Of a stretch of 64,000 nt of DNA, positions 32,648-44,274 are shown piece after piece. The notes beneath the pieces are model-generated. The model saw only the letters and a list, made by a program, of their open reading frames with translations, was not told the origin of the DNA and made no database searches. A program made the translations under genes and the position numbers. This DNA is from Neopestalotiopsis rosae (lineage: Eukaryota > Ascomycota > Sordariomycetes > Amphisphaeriales > Sporocadaceae), in NCBI GenBank assembly GCA_023078685.1, contig JALGAS010000007.1:682001-746000 (forward strand), in the 5' to 3' direction. Every line of letters begins with the position of its first letter. The first letter of the stretch is position 1.

Positions 32648-34560
32648 TATCACGGAACCGCAACGTCAAATACTCGCCGCAATGGACAGTTACGCTCCTA
32701 CCTTCCGGTGCTCGATTTCAACTTTTCTGGCCATGTATGCACGACTGGCGGATGCAAATGCGTGGCAGTTTCGCACCGACACTAAGCGAGGGAGACAGTC
32801 TGGTCGAGAACGAAATTGGACCACAACAATTACTTGGCTGGAAACTTTTTAGAACGCCAATTTATGGGTGTAACATCGTAGTCAGGGCACTGCTATGTTG
32901 CTGATTCTGCATCACCAGGTATGCGTGCTACCAAGAGAAGAAGGAAGCCAAGAAGTCTTGTCCAGATCACAAGAGACGAGACCTCAAAGAGCAGGCCGGT
33001 CGATCGAGGGGTCGATATCCTCTCAAGCCCGAATAAGAGGCTCTTTTTGACATGGACCTGGATAGGCGAGGTCGGATTGCAGGCCGATCACAACCTTGAG
33101 CGACCTCACCGACAAGAAACAAAACTCTATGGTATTCTTTAAGGGCCCGGAAGCCGGCAATGCACTTCTTCCGACTTAGCGAGACGAATCTACTGCCTGC
33201 ACAAGGAGCCAAGTGTTCGTCGAACGAAGCGATTGACACCATCCAGTCATGTGATGGTGTGGCGAGGCGGTCTTGGCACTATCGTCCCTTGTACAAAGAA
33301 CCAAGGTGTGTGTAATAGGAATCAACAAAGGGGCAACAACGGCAGTCGGTCTGCCGCGGCCGCGATTCTCGGGCCAGAGCCGCCTTGGCCAATTCAGGTC
33401 ATTGACCTATCGACTCAACTTCGCTTAGAATCATTTGCATACTACGTCGAGATCTTCCTGTCGTCCCATATCTACAAGCCTTATCGACATGTGCACGAGA
33501 CAGAAATTTGAGTCTGCGAAGCAAATTCGTACGAGTTCGGAGATCGACAAGATGTGTGCAGAGTTGTGGCCAAGACACATTCCACGTGCGAACAGGGAGT
33601 ACGCAGCAGCTGCAACGACACCATCTAGATCTGCTTTTCCCGCCTTTGTTCCCCGACGCCTAAACCACGTTGCTGTAGCATATCAGCGTTGCTTTGATGG
33701 ACCCACAGCCGAAGAAGGGCCTGGCGATGGAAATAGTGAGATATTCATACAGAAGACTGTTATTTTCTTTGCAAAGTGGTTCAAGTAGGCAGTCGACTAT
33801 AAGCGATGATTGATTGGCCAATGATACAATTGCATTGCTCTCCACAATCTCCCCATGTCGCCTTCACATGCCCTGGCCCAAGCTGATTATAAGACCCAGA
33901 TTACTATTGGTTCCGGCCACGAGGTTGCATCAGGGACCAATGGCGAACCACTCGCTTTGCCCAAAATGGGAGGTCGACGTTTCATCCCATCGAAGCATCT
34001 TGATTGTCGTTGGGATGAGACCTTCCAAACCAGCCTCGGGCCTCCGTCCGACAATACCACTATTGTGAGCCCATGGCAGCCACTGGTCTGGGTCCAAGGC
34101 ACGACGCAGCATCGGCTCAAATCTCGCGTGCTGAAGAGACATCTGCTCAGGTTGCCGGATTTAGAACTTCGTCGCATGCTTCCTAGTTTTGTATACAGAA
34201 ACGAAAATCATTCAGCGCCAGCCAAAGAGAGTCGCGATGCTACCGAGCCCTTCGAGGGAACCCTGAGTACGATTTTCGACCCTATAGGGAACCTTTGCAG
34301 ATTCCAAAAGCCGTTGCAGGCATGGTCAGGATTGCAGACCACGTAAGTGGTCAACACAAGCCACGAAATGAATTAGCCGGTCGGCTGACGGACTTACAGT
34401 AATAACAGTAACGACATATTGTTTTTCACGCCATTTGAGCCTGATATACATAATCTAGGGCAACCCCAGATTATGAGTCGTCTTTTAGAGCTATGATCAT
34501 GCGGCTCTAGCCCTCGTGGCCATTTACACTCTTTTGTCATCTACTGTATAGCTTGCTACC
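32648..34560. other. Gene-poor stretch with possible degenerate coding remnants
   Basis: Just after the HET gene, 32644-32904 and about 32915-33027 have protein-like short frames (for example ACYQEKKEAKKSCPDHKRRD), but no start, stop and splice model joins them convincingly. A 163-codon frame at 33855-34346 has no recognisable motif. These could be lost C-terminal exons of the HET gene or relics of another gene. Confidence 0.35.
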
Positions 34561-36047
34561 ATGCTGTCGTTCTTTTATTTGCTGGTGGCATGTCTGATTA
34601 GTGTCGCCGCCGCGGCACCGGCGGCCACTGTGTCCTGGACACGCTCGGACACGGGCTCCGATGATGCCCTTCTTGGTCCGACGCCTCCAAAGCAGGATCC
34701 CTGGTACACGCCGACCGAGGGTTGGGAATCGGCAGCACCGGGCGACGTACTCCGAGTACGGATTGCCCAGGGACAGTTGGGCCAAACGTTTGACGATCTC
34801 GCTGCGGCCTATAATATTCTCTACCGCACAACTGACAGCAATGATCAGCCGACTTGGGCTGTCACCACCCTGCTGATCCCAAGCAGCGTCGATGCAACTT
34901 CCAACTCTTTATTGTCGTATCAAGTTCCCTATGACTCGGCTGATCTCGATGCTGGCCCAAGCTACACCCTATCTCAGTCTGCCGAATCTGGCCGAACGCC
35001 TGGAAACTGTATTGGAGAGATTCAAGACGCCCTAGACGCCGGTTATTATGTAACTGTACCAGACTATGAGGGCCCGCTTGCTTCGTGTAAGTATTTGATT
35101 CTTCAATTGCTGGATCTAAACCACTGTTCTAGCATACTCTTGAGAGACCAGCACATACTAATGATATGTACGCAGTTACGGCGGGAGTCATCTCAGGGCA
35201 AGCCACATTGGACGCGCTCCGGGCATCCGTTTCGAGTGAACAAGGGTTGCCAGGCATTGCAAATGCCAAGAATACCCTATGGGGATACTCTGGTGGCGCG
35301 CTGGCCAGTGAGTGGGCGGCGGAACTTCAAGAGACGTACGCGCCGGAGCTCGAAGTGAGCGGCGTGGCCATTGGAGGTCTCACACCGGATGTATTCAATG
35401 TCTTTAACACCGTGACAAAGACGTACAGTGCAGGTCTGATCCCGCCCGGAGTTGTCGGACTCGTGAGCCAGTTTCCCGACGCCCAGGATTACGTCTTTGG
35501 CCAACTCAAGACAACCGGAAAGTATACCAAGGACAAATTCCTCTCGGTACAGAACCTTACTTTGGACCGCGAGGCACCCATGTTTGCCTTTGAAAACATT
35601 TACAACTACTTTGTTGGCGGCGTTGCCGTGTTCCTCGACGCTCGCGTCCAGGCTATCATCCAGAGCGACGGCCGCATGGGTTACCATGGCGTGCCGCGTG
35701 CGCCCCTGTTCGTCTACAAGGCCATCAAAGACGAGGTCAGCCCCATTGCCGATACGGATGCCCTCGTCGACAAATACTGCGCTGCCGGCGCCGAGATCAC
35801 GTACGAACGCAACACCCTGACCACACACAAGGACGAGCAGGACGCCGAGAGTACTCGGGCCTTTGCATTCTTGCAGAGCGTCTTGGATGGATCCTACGTC
35901 CCTCCGGTTGGTGGCTGTGTGATTCGCAATGTCACTATTGCCAGCCCCAATCAGCCGCCGACAGATGCACAGCTGCGGCCGGCTAGTTTCTTGGATTGGG
36001 ATGTCAGCGACGAGACGTTGAACTCTACTGCCTCCTCCACGTTGTAG
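34561..36047 (+). CDS. Secretory lipase (LIP family)
   Basis: Exons 34561..35086 and 35176..36047, split by an 89-nt intron (GTAAGT...CGCAG), give 465 residues. A clear signal peptide (MLSFFYLLVACLISVAAAAP) starts the protein. The core matches fungal secretory lipases of the Candida LIP type: WYTPTEGWESAAPGDVLRVR, then VPDYEGPLASF across the splice, then the nucleophile motif GYSGG with Ser214. Later conserved parts are DGRMGYHGVPRAPLFVYKAI (~350) and a His-containing TTHKDEQ, likely holding the remaining triad residues. It should be exported and hydrolyse acylglycerols. It converges with the acyl-CoA dehydrogenase gene (428-bp gap), and both relate to lipid use, but co-regulation is only inference. 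Confidence 0.92.
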
Positions 36048-36475
36048 AGGAGTATCATTCTAATTCACACCCCCTTTGAGCGAATCAGCTCATTTATAGT
36101 CGGAAAGGAAAGGAGACGAGACTAAGAAAAAAAGTTGAACCGGGGACCAAAATATATACATTGTACATATAGCACAGACCTAGCCAGGTAAACCATATAA
36201 TTCCAGTCAAATTGTCCACATCTAAATAACTTCTTGGCTTGTTTTAAACGTACGCGAGTCGAAATGATGTATGTACATGAGCTCGAAGACGAGTAGAACA
36301 GTCCCATTCTTTTGTTTTTTAACTTGATCTATTTGCCATAGCTTCGTCATGTTCTTGACATGCCGATTATTAAATCCGTTCTCGGCTTATTCCAAATCAC
36401 AGTCACAATGGCAACTTTCAAATGGCTGAAAATTTTCAAAATTTATCTTTTTACAGTATATATATAATGATTCCT
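36048..36475. other. Convergent 3' spacer, AT-rich
   Basis: Between the lipase (+) and the acyl-CoA dehydrogenase (-). AT-rich, presumably 3' UTRs and poly(A) signals of both. No gene seen. Confidence 0.6.
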
Positions 36476-38080
36476 TTATAGCTTGGCATTCGGCATCTCC
36501 TTCATGGCTTGCCTGACACCCAGGTCACCGAGCACCTCCTCGGCGCCACCGAGGATGGAGTCGAACTTGTACGTGCGGTGGAACATTTCAATGACGCGGC
36601 CCATGCCGGACTGGGTGAGGCCGCGGCCGCCAAAGATCTGGACCGACTCGTCGGCGATCTCGTGGGCGGCGCGCGTGGTGGACATTTTGAGCAGGCCGAT
36701 GGGGCCGCCGAGGTAGCGCGACTGCTGCTTGTAGGGCATGTTGCACATCTGGTACGTGATGGTCTCGAGCCACGACTGGTGCGACTCGACGAGGGCGATC
36801 ATCTTGGCCAGCTTCTGGCGGATGACGGGCTGGTCGATCAGGCGCTTGCCAAAGACGATGCGCTGGTGGGACCACTTGAGACACTCCTCGACGACGGTTC
36901 TCATGTTGCGAACGGAGCCGCCTAGAATATTCATGTTAGTATTCTCGTTTATATGGTAAGATACACACAAGGTTTGGATGTTCAACTTACAAGCCATGGT
37001 CCACCGCTCGTGGTTAAAGTTGGAGAGAATAACGTAGATACCCTTGTTCTCCTCGCCAATGAGGTTTTCTACGGGCACCTTGACGTTGTCGTAGGTGATG
37101 TACGTGGTGCCGGCGACGGTGGAGTAGGAGGTCTTGATGAGCTTGGTCTCGACGCCCTCGCCGCGCTCAATGAGCAGGACGCTGAGGCCCTTGTCCGTCT
37201 TGACGCCGGTGACAAAGTAGTCGGAGAAGACGCCGTTGGTGATCCACTTCTTGGTGCCGTTGACAATGTAGTGCTTGCCGTCGGGGGTCTTGACGGCCGT
37301 GGTGCGCAGGCCGGCCACGTCGGAGCCGGCAAAGGCCTCGGTGATGGCGAGGCACATCTTCTTCTTGCCGCTAAAGACCTCGTCCATGATGGTCTTCTTG
37401 CGCTTCTCGTCCTTCATGTAGTTCATGATGCAGGGCAGGCCAATAACCATGCCCGCCATGTTGCCGTCCTGGAAGCCGCGGGCGTTGGCGCGCGAGCCCT
37501 CCTGGCCGAGGATCATGTCGTGGAAGTAGTCAAACTCCTCGCCCTTGACGGCGCCGTCGAGCAGGTTGACGCCGTGCAGGTGCTTGCCGGGTCCCAGGCG
37601 CATGTGCAGGATGCCGGCCTTGGACATGCGGTCAATGAGCTCCTGGGAAATGTACTTTCCGTCGGCCTCCCTGGCCTGGGCCTCGGGAGTGATGTACTTG
37701 TCCTGGAAGACGCGCATGGCCTTTTGGAGGCGACGGTGAGAGTCGTTGTAGTAGGGGCTCTTGTAGACGGGGGAGAGCCAGAGGGGCTCGGCGTAGGGGA
37801 CGGTGCTGAGGTCGCCGGGCTGGGGGGTGATGACCGAGGGCTTCTCGCCCTGGACGGTGCCGATGGCGAGGCTCTCGTACTTTGTCAGGACCTCGTGTCG
37901 GTGAAGGTTGTAAAAGGCGACGGTGGCGTCGGTACCGGCGACCTGGCGGAGAACGGCCTCACCACCGGGGTGGGCATCGAGGAAGTCGGAGACATCGTAG
38001 ACCTTGCTGTCAATGATGAACCACACGTCATCCTCGCCCGTGTGCTTGGCGACCTCGTCGCGGGAGAAGGTCTTGGACAT
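36476..38080 (-). CDS. Cytochrome b5-acyl-CoA dehydrogenase fusion
   Basis: Exons 36476..36921 and 36991..38080 give 511 residues. The frame is open upstream to 38116, but MSKTFSRDEVAKH at 38080 is the family start. Residues 1-78 are a cytochrome b5 domain with heme-binding HPGG (His37) and a second His near 60-62. From ~100 to the end it is an acyl-CoA dehydrogenase: ITEAFAGSDVAGLRT, VNGTKKWITNGVFSDYFV, IFGGRGLTQSGMGR. The enzyme oxidises acyl-CoA at alpha-beta using FAD; the fused b5 could pass electrons directly. No obvious transit peptide or peroxisomal targeting signal is seen (C-terminus NAKL). The 69-nt intron is stop-free and in frame. Strong C/G third-base bias distinguishes it from neighbours and suggests high expression. 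Exact substrate unknown. Confidence 0.9.
   Translation of the reverse strand: MSKTFSRDEVAKHTGEDDVWFIIDSKVYDVSDFLDAHPGGEAVLRQVAGTDATVAFYNLHRHEVLTKYESLAIGTVQGEKPSVITPQPGDLSTVPYAEPLWLSPVYKSPYYNDSHRRLQKAMRVFQDKYITPEAQAREADGKYISQELIDRMSKAGILHMRLGPGKHLHGVNLLDGAVKGEEFDYFHDMILGQEGSRANARGFQDGNMAGMVIGLPCIMNYMKDEKRKKTIMDEVFSGKKKMCLAITEAFAGSDVAGLRTTAVKTPDGKHYIVNGTKKWITNGVFSDYFVTGVKTDKGLSVLLIERGEGVETKLIKTSYSTVAGTTYITYDNVKVPVENLIGEENKGIYVILSNFNHERWTMACKLNIQTLCVSYHINENTNMNILGGSVRNMRTVVEECLKWSHQRIVFGKRLIDQPVIRQKLAKMIALVESHQSWLETITYQMCNMPYKQQSRYLGGPIGLLKMSTTRAAHEIADESVQIFGGRGLTQSGMGRVIEMFHRTYKFDSILGGAEEVLGDLGVRQAMKEMPNAKL
36922..36990 (-). other. In-frame intron of the acyl-CoA dehydrogenase gene (69 nt, stop-free)
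   Basis: Minus-strand donor GTAAGT, branch ACTAAC and acceptor TTCTAG. Length is divisible by three and no stop occurs, so the ORF reads through. Removal joins RWTMAC to GSVRNM, the conserved dehydrogenase sequence, which argues that it is a true intron. Confidence 0.88.
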
Positions 38081-39479
38081 GATGGGCGGAAAATATATAT
38101 CAAGAATTTGGAACAATTAGAAGGCAAGATATGTACACGGAATAGCAAAGATGAGGGAATGGCACTGAATGTTCCCTTTTTTGATATATAGCACGCCACA
38201 CAAGACAATACGTAGAAGAATAATAGGAGGGAGAAGGAGGGAAGATGGAAGAAGAAAGATTACAGATTCTCTTTTTATTAGTATTGGAAAAGAGCAGACA
38301 AGACTGGAGTCTCGATACAGTATCCGGGGTACTGAGCCAGGCGCCGCGTGACAAGAACAACGGCGGCTTACCCAGAAGGGCTCCCGGCTCGAACTACAGG
38401 AGCATTATCTTTAGGGAAACCTGGAGAAAGAATGCAGCTTGACCAGCAAGACCCAGCTGTTGCAGCGGTATCAGCCCGCCTAGCTAAGCCTATTCTGGCG
38501 CCATACCTCGGCATGGCGGCGTAATCCAAAACGCTGTGATTGGCTGCTCGGTGCTTACCGCGGGAACGCTCGAGGATCCACCTGATCTGACTCGAGACAC
38601 TCTAGCTCTAGATCTGGGGGAACTGCCAAGTCATGTTTAAGAGCATGTGAATATGCAGAATGAGATGTTATGCAGTGTAGAAGCAAAATGTATTGACCAT
38701 GATACAGCTGGAAGAATGTCAGTATTAATTAGATCGAGAATGAAACAGTCCGTATTTCAAGAAGCCAAGTTCAAATGGACAGTACAGCGCTGGGTTTTTA
38801 CATCAGGGCTGGGCCGGTACATTGGCTGTGAAACCCAATAATACTCAGTGTAAAACTAATGAAACGAAGGCTGACAATCATGGTAGCGCATCATGTGTTG
38901 TGCACTCCGCCACAGTAGGTAATTATGATACCAGACGGTATGAATTAGACCACGCAAAAGAAGAGACCACAAGTCACATCGGTGATCCCCATTATTGTGA
39001 ATATAAAACTGGCATGATGGTACAGGGGTTTCAATGTTCACCGAGTTGTCAGTGGCTAAATCATGACACGAGAAGCCAACTGACAACGACCACCCACTCC
39101 CCCACAATCTGCCCCATATATGAATTAGTCTCCGTGTGAAGCGCTGCAGGTGCATTAGTAGTCCCATCATCTACCTTCTACGCACTTTACTGTTGATCGT
39201 GCTATTCCCCAGGGCCTGTCAGAAGCATGGCATACTCCACAGACTTTTGCCTTCATGAATCTTTGTGTCTTGAGCAAGCGTGATCACTGCAGTCTGGATA
39301 TTGGCTACATATTCTCTCGCTTTGCTCCCTTAACCTAGGAGAGGCCATTCCTCAAGGAAACCCATTGGCCGTATTGTCATACCCTTGGCTTCGTAACACC
39401 CAGAGTCAAGACCTTCTGGTTCTAGGATGATTACAATAATATTGTATTAGTTTTGACAGCATTGTCTACAACTGTACTA
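38081..39479. other. Intergenic region (1.4 kb), no gene seen
   Basis: Upstream of the acyl-CoA dehydrogenase and downstream of the beta-glucosidase. ORFs reach 105 codons on opposite strands around 38.8-39.2 kb but look random. No repeat recognised. Confidence 0.5.
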
Positions 39480-42013
39480 CTAGATAGTTATGCTACTGTT
39501 CAGTCTGAGATCCCTGCTGCTCGCACCCACCCAGATCGGATACTCGCCAGCCTGCAACTCCCACTGCTGGGCCTCGACGTTCCAGATGCTCAGATCCCGG
39601 CGCTTCAGCGGGAACGATACCGTGACCTTGTCCCCAGGGTTGGTCAAGACCTTGTCGAAGCCGCGCAGCAATCGTACCGGCCCCGTAGGGATTCCGACGT
39701 AGAGCTGAGCCACTTCAGCCGCCGTGTAGTTTCCGACGTTTTCGATTTGTGCAGTCACGTTGAAGAGAACATCCCACAGGCGCGGATGACCGCCCTGGAC
39801 CACTGCGGCCTCGGGTGGGAAGGCGTCCGTGTTGGCATCGGCAATGGGAGCAACCTGGACATCTGAGTAAGTAAACTCAGAGTACGACAATCCGAATCCA
39901 AACTCAAAGCGAGGTTCGATCTCGTCTTTGTCGAATGCTCGGTAGTCAATGTAAACACCCTCAGTAAAGTTGGACTGGGGGAAGAAGCTCGTGTCGTTGG
40001 TATGATGAAGGAGGTGGCCATAATCTTCCTCCTTCTTGGCAACGGTATACGGCAGTTTACCGCTGGGGCTGATATCGCCATAGAGCACATCGACGAGACT
40101 GTTGCCGCTTTCTTGTCCCGGCAGACCGGCGAGTATCACGGCAGTGACGTTCTCATGCTCGATCCAGGCGTCCACCAGACGGACCGCAGTGGAGTGGACC
40201 ACCACAACGGTGTTTGCGCAGTTCGAAGCAACGTTGAGGACGAGGTTGTCGCTAAACTCGTCGGTCAAGGAGAGCCGCTCCTTTGCCTCGGACCCGTAGG
40301 CATTGATAAAGACCAAGCACACCTGCGAGGTGGCCGACACGTGCGGGTTCTCGGACCAAAAGTTCCACCGGACCATGCCGTGATCCTTGACGACGCGGTC
40401 CTGGATGGCACGGAAAGGCGTCACTACATATGGCGGCGACGAGCCGCCCGAACCGCCGCCGGTGATCAGGGTACCATTGAAGGTCTCCCACGGGTAGTTG
40501 ACTTCGTATCCGCCGCCATAGCGAGCCACGTTCTCCCAGGGGTCTGCCTTGATATCCGCATCGTAGCCGTAGACACTGACAAACTTGGGATGCTTCAGGG
40601 GGAGCGTATTGTTCACATTCTTGACCAGTACCTGGCCCGCGGCTCCAATCTCGCGGATCAGCTTGTCGTGGTCGCCGCGTACGTCAACAATCGGATGCTG
40701 CACAGTGTCGGAGAACACGCCGACTTCGGGGTAGTCTTGCTGCTCCAGATAGTAGAACGAAGCAAACAAGCGGGTTGCCATGTCATCGAGACGCTCGGCG
40801 CTGACCGAACCATTGTTGACCGCCTGGGTGAGATTGGCTCCCCAGTATCCCCCGTCGGGCATGACTACGTCGAGACCGGCGTTGGCGGATGCGATTCCAG
40901 TGTGTTGTGCTTGCCAATCTAACCACAGTCCATTAGCATTAGATGATACTTTTATCATGGGCCCATACGATACTCACCAGACACAATGAAGCCCTCGAAT
41001 CCCATTTCCGTCTTGAGGATTCCGTTGAGGAGCTTTGAATTCTGGCAGGCGTACGAGTTGTTCGCTCGTTGGTAGCTGCACATGACGGAAGCGGCACCTG
41101 CCAAGAGTGCATCATAGAACGGGAACGCATATAGTTCGTGGAGCGTCTTGTCATCGACGTTCGACGACATGGCCTCTCCGACGGGCTCGGCGAGCGTGCT
41201 ACCGTCGGCCAGAGTATGCGTCTGGTTCGGCAGTCGACGAAACTCTTGCTCGTTGAGCAGAAAGTGCTTTGATAATACACTGGTCAGCATTGTTTTGTTA
41301 CCAAAGACTTGGCAAATAGTCGAACGGTCTATGCTACTCACCTTGGCGCAAGCAATGACTCCCGACTCTTGTATACCCGTGACGACTTGAAACATGCCCG
41401 CTCCAGCCAGGTAAGGGTCGCTACTCAAACCCTCCCAGGTGCGACCCGAGGTGACGATGCGCCCGGCCGGGCCGGCGACGGGACTAAGCGCCACATTGAC
41501 GCCCTTGTCGTGGTACTCTTGACCCATGGCCTTGCCGTACTCGTACATCAGGCTTCGGTCCCAGGTCGCCGCCAGGTGCAGCTGCGCCGGGAAGGCAGAG
41601 GTGAAGTCGGAGCCGCGGAGACCGTCGGGGGCGTCGGCGAAGCAGATGGGGCCGACGCCAAGACGCGGCACAGCGCCCGTGTTGCCCACGCAGCTGCCCG
41701 TGTACCCGCGCGTGACGTTGGCTTTTTCCTCGAGCGTCATTTGGGCGACGAGGGCCTTGGCCTTTGTATAGGCATCCGCCCATTTCGACGAGGTGGTTCC
41801 ATTACCCTCGGCTGTGGCGCCGATTCAGTATACGAGGGTCCGTAGGTATCATGAATATGGACCAGAGGTTAACTCACGCGTGGGATAGACGGGAGGACTG
41901 AGACCGTAGTACGGAACTTCCGAAGGAGGGTTGGCCCAGGTGAAGTTTTCAGCAGTCACCGCAGGCGCAGCGACTGCCAACACGGAGGCGACGGCGTGGA
42001 TGAAGGACCTCAT
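39480..42013 (-). CDS. Glycoside hydrolase family 3 beta-glucosidase, secreted
   Basis: Four exons (39480..40918, 40978..41266, 41342..41811, 41878..42013) give 777 residues with consistent phases. The protein begins with a signal peptide (MRSFIHAVASVLAVAAPAVT). GH3 landmarks are MTLEEKANVTRG (~61-72), GRTWEGLSSDPYLAG, HFLLNEQE and the nucleophile Asp299 in IVSDWQAQHTG, whose codon is split by an intron. The C-terminal Fn3-like domain (FNVTAQIENVGNYTAAEVAQ, LRGFDKVL) completes the GH3/Fn3 architecture. It should release glucose from cello-oligosaccharides outside the cell. Many N-glycosylation sequons are present. A palindromic TATA element lies 76-85 bp upstream of the start. Functionally it would complement the GH6 cellulase at 57 kb. 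Confidence 0.95.
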
Positions 42014-42088
42014 TTTGGAAAAAATGAACCACGTCCAACTAGTCTGCTACTCTGCCTAGTGCCGTTCTGGTCGCGAGTGCTGGGCCTC

Positions 42089-42098
42089 CTTATATAAG
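42089..42098 (-). promoter_or_regulatory. TATA box of the GH3 gene
   Basis: CTTATATAAG, a palindromic TATA element about 80 bp before the beta-glucosidase start codon. Spacing fits a fungal TATA promoter with a short leader. Confidence 0.55.
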
Positions 42099-43024
42099 TT
42101 CATATTCCCTTCATACCCCGTCCGTGCTAGTGGTTCTTATCGGCATGATCTGCAAGTCTTTGTGCTCCGATCAGATATGTAATCGGCCTGTCCATGTGGT
42201 GGACCATTGCATTACAGGTAACTACAGATTAGAATAGTCGGAACTGTCTCCCCCTGGATCACAAAAAGGACCGACTCCCAATTACCCCAGGCGGTGTATA
42301 AGTAACTCACCATTGCATGTCTGAATCACGTCATGATGCCGGGGGTCGTTCTTTAACAGTTTCTGGTCTGTGAATTCAGGCTACAAGGGAAGAGTAGGAC
42401 ATCAGCTGGATTCTACGGGCCCGTCCAATTCTCATTACATATAAACCTGACCATGTTACCGAGCGACATCGCTTTGAATGACGAAACTTTAGAGAGCAGA
42501 CACCGAAAACCTGCATCGGACATTGGAATCGGCACTGCCGCCGGCAGCGGGCCGCTTGGGAACCTGCTGAAATGCTAACCTCCAAATCCTACCCCTGGCA
42601 CGCTGGACAGTCTCTCTTAAACCTCGGACATTTATCTTGCCATGAGAACCTACGTGCCTTTCCCTTGTTAGTATTGATCGTCGTGAAGATTGTGGGGTAT
42701 CCCCAGCCCCCAGGTACAATAGTGTGTGCAGTAGCGGGGGAGTTGGATTTAGAGTATAGCGTCGAGAAAGAGTCCCGAGACCCGGCCGAGTACGGCAACG
42801 TCCCTATCTACTTCCGATGCAACCTCCACAGAGACTCACCTACTTCTATATGAGATAAGCCAGACCATCACAAAGTATTCTCTAACACCGGCTTGAGACA
42901 TAAAGTTGAACAGATTTCATGTCCAGATCATAATAGCTTTCAATGAGTTAGATTAGCTCTGAAAGATCACTTCAGGCAGAAGATCTGCAGTGACACTCCC
43001 TCGCTTGTCAGTTGTGCAGTGATA
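42099..43024. other. Intergenic region upstream of GH3 gene
   Basis: Promoter side of the beta-glucosidase, then anonymous sequence up to the MITE. The ORF at 42572-42853 has no recognisable motif. Confidence 0.45.
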
Positions 43025-43257
43025 CAATAACGAAGCAGAAGTCTGCGCACGGATACATTAGAATCTATATCTTTCTAACCCTTTACTTCTTCTATAATAT
43101 TTTTATATTTTTTGATAAATCTATTTAAGAAGAAAAAAAGAGCAAACAGCTTTGTTCAAAAAAGATTTCCTGTATAAGTTTATTTTTCTTGTTTTATTCT
43201 TTCTATTTTCTCCATACTCTTGTTCTTGGTAGTGCGCAGAGTTCTGCTTGGTTAGTG
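43025..43257. mobile_element. 233-bp MITE with ~26-bp terminal inverted repeats, TA target duplication
   Basis: The left end (43025-43050) contains AAGCAGAAGTCTGCGCAC and the right end (43232-43257) carries its near inverse, GTGCGCAGAGTTCTGCTTGG. Both ends are flanked by TA, which suggests the Tc1/mariner superfamily. The interior is very A/T-rich and has no ORF. The same terminal and subterminal sequence recurs inverted at 45665-45878. Confidence 0.7.
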
Positions 43258-44274
43258 TAACACATCATTGAACTGCGCCAAGGAACCGCGATTGATACGA
43301 CATCTTAAACCGTTGAGCATGACAATACACGTATTCTTGCCAGTTTTACTATCTTCACGATAATATGGATTGGAAGGTAGCATGCATCGAATTCCAGGTG
43401 AAGGAGAGGCTTATGTTGCCAATAGACCAGGCCAGGCAAAGCTCTACATTTGAGAGGTCGCGACATGGGCCTCTATTGAGGCTGATGCCGTGGTGCCAAT
43501 CAGTGCATGCGGCGATTGCGATGCAGACAATACTCTTGTTTTCGGCAACCAAACGTATTGGGTAAGTCCGCAATATTGCAGCCTTGTGGGCATTCTTCAA
43601 AATAATTCTACCTGCAGCTTCTCTGCACTATTATCGCAATGTTCGATGTCGACTCGAAATCATACTCTCTTCTCTTCGATTTTCATGACACGAACCTGAT
43701 TCTTCTTTTCGTCATCTTTGTTGCTCTTGTCAAAGGGACGCCTGAACAAACGATTGATTATGTTGATACAATCATACAACGTACGGCTGAGAACAGCGAC
43801 GTGGCTGATATCACAGCAAAAGACAGCGTTTGGGTTTTTCGCAGCAAAGTATATATCATACAACTTAAGCTCAGGGCAATCATTCTAATATACGTATCCC
43901 TGGGTCTATATTCCAGAGGTAATATTTAGGGGGGCTTCTAGGATTACACTTGCCCTTCCAGGATCATTCAAACTTCGTTCGCCGCTGATCTGGACCATCT
44001 CCGGGCAACTACTTTCCAAAGTTCGTCGCTCTAATCTAAGCCTCGCCGCTGCATTCCAAACTCCATCGCGGCTGCACTGTTGGTAAAAGAAAGATCTGCA
44101 AGTCCGAGCCAATGCCGGCAGGGAGTGACGGGACGAAGGATGCTCGAAAACTTACTAACATAAATATGGGAAACCGGGAAACTCAGCTTCTAACATCACT
44201 TACCACTCTACTACAATAAACCATCCATGCAATAATCATCGCTGACTCTCTCCCAAAATCATTTCCGCTCCCGG
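43258..44274 (+). pseudogene. Degenerate coding fragments of an unrecognised fungal gene
   Basis: Protein-like segments occur in different frames. One reads VVPISACGDCDADNTLVFGN and ends at a possible donor GTAAGT (43562); it could join over an acceptor CTGCAG (~43617) to LLCTIIAMFDVDSKSYSLLF. The following frame stays open to 43929 and includes VWVFRSK. Stops and frame changes upstream (for example TGA near 43449) prevent an intact model. I do not recognise the family. Confidence 0.3.

Noticed and set aside
33855..34346. 163-codon plus-strand ORF
   Set aside because: Protein-like length but no family feature, and overlapping antisense ORFs of similar quality. Kept only as a note in the intergenic entry.
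15244..38080. Secondary-metabolite or catabolic gene cluster from amidase, permease, lipase and dehydrogenase
   Set aside because: The genes are separated by large gaps and by housekeeping genes (STS1, IQM-like), and no synthase, cluster regulator or shared promoter motif is seen.
36953..38191. 412-codon plus-strand ORF
   Set aside because: It is antisense to the b5-acyl-CoA dehydrogenase and arises from that gene's C/G third-base bias. Its composition (Val/Gly/Leu/Asp-rich) is typical of such shadows.
40002..40922. 306-codon plus-strand ORF
   Set aside because: Antisense to GH3 exon 4, whose family assignment is secure.
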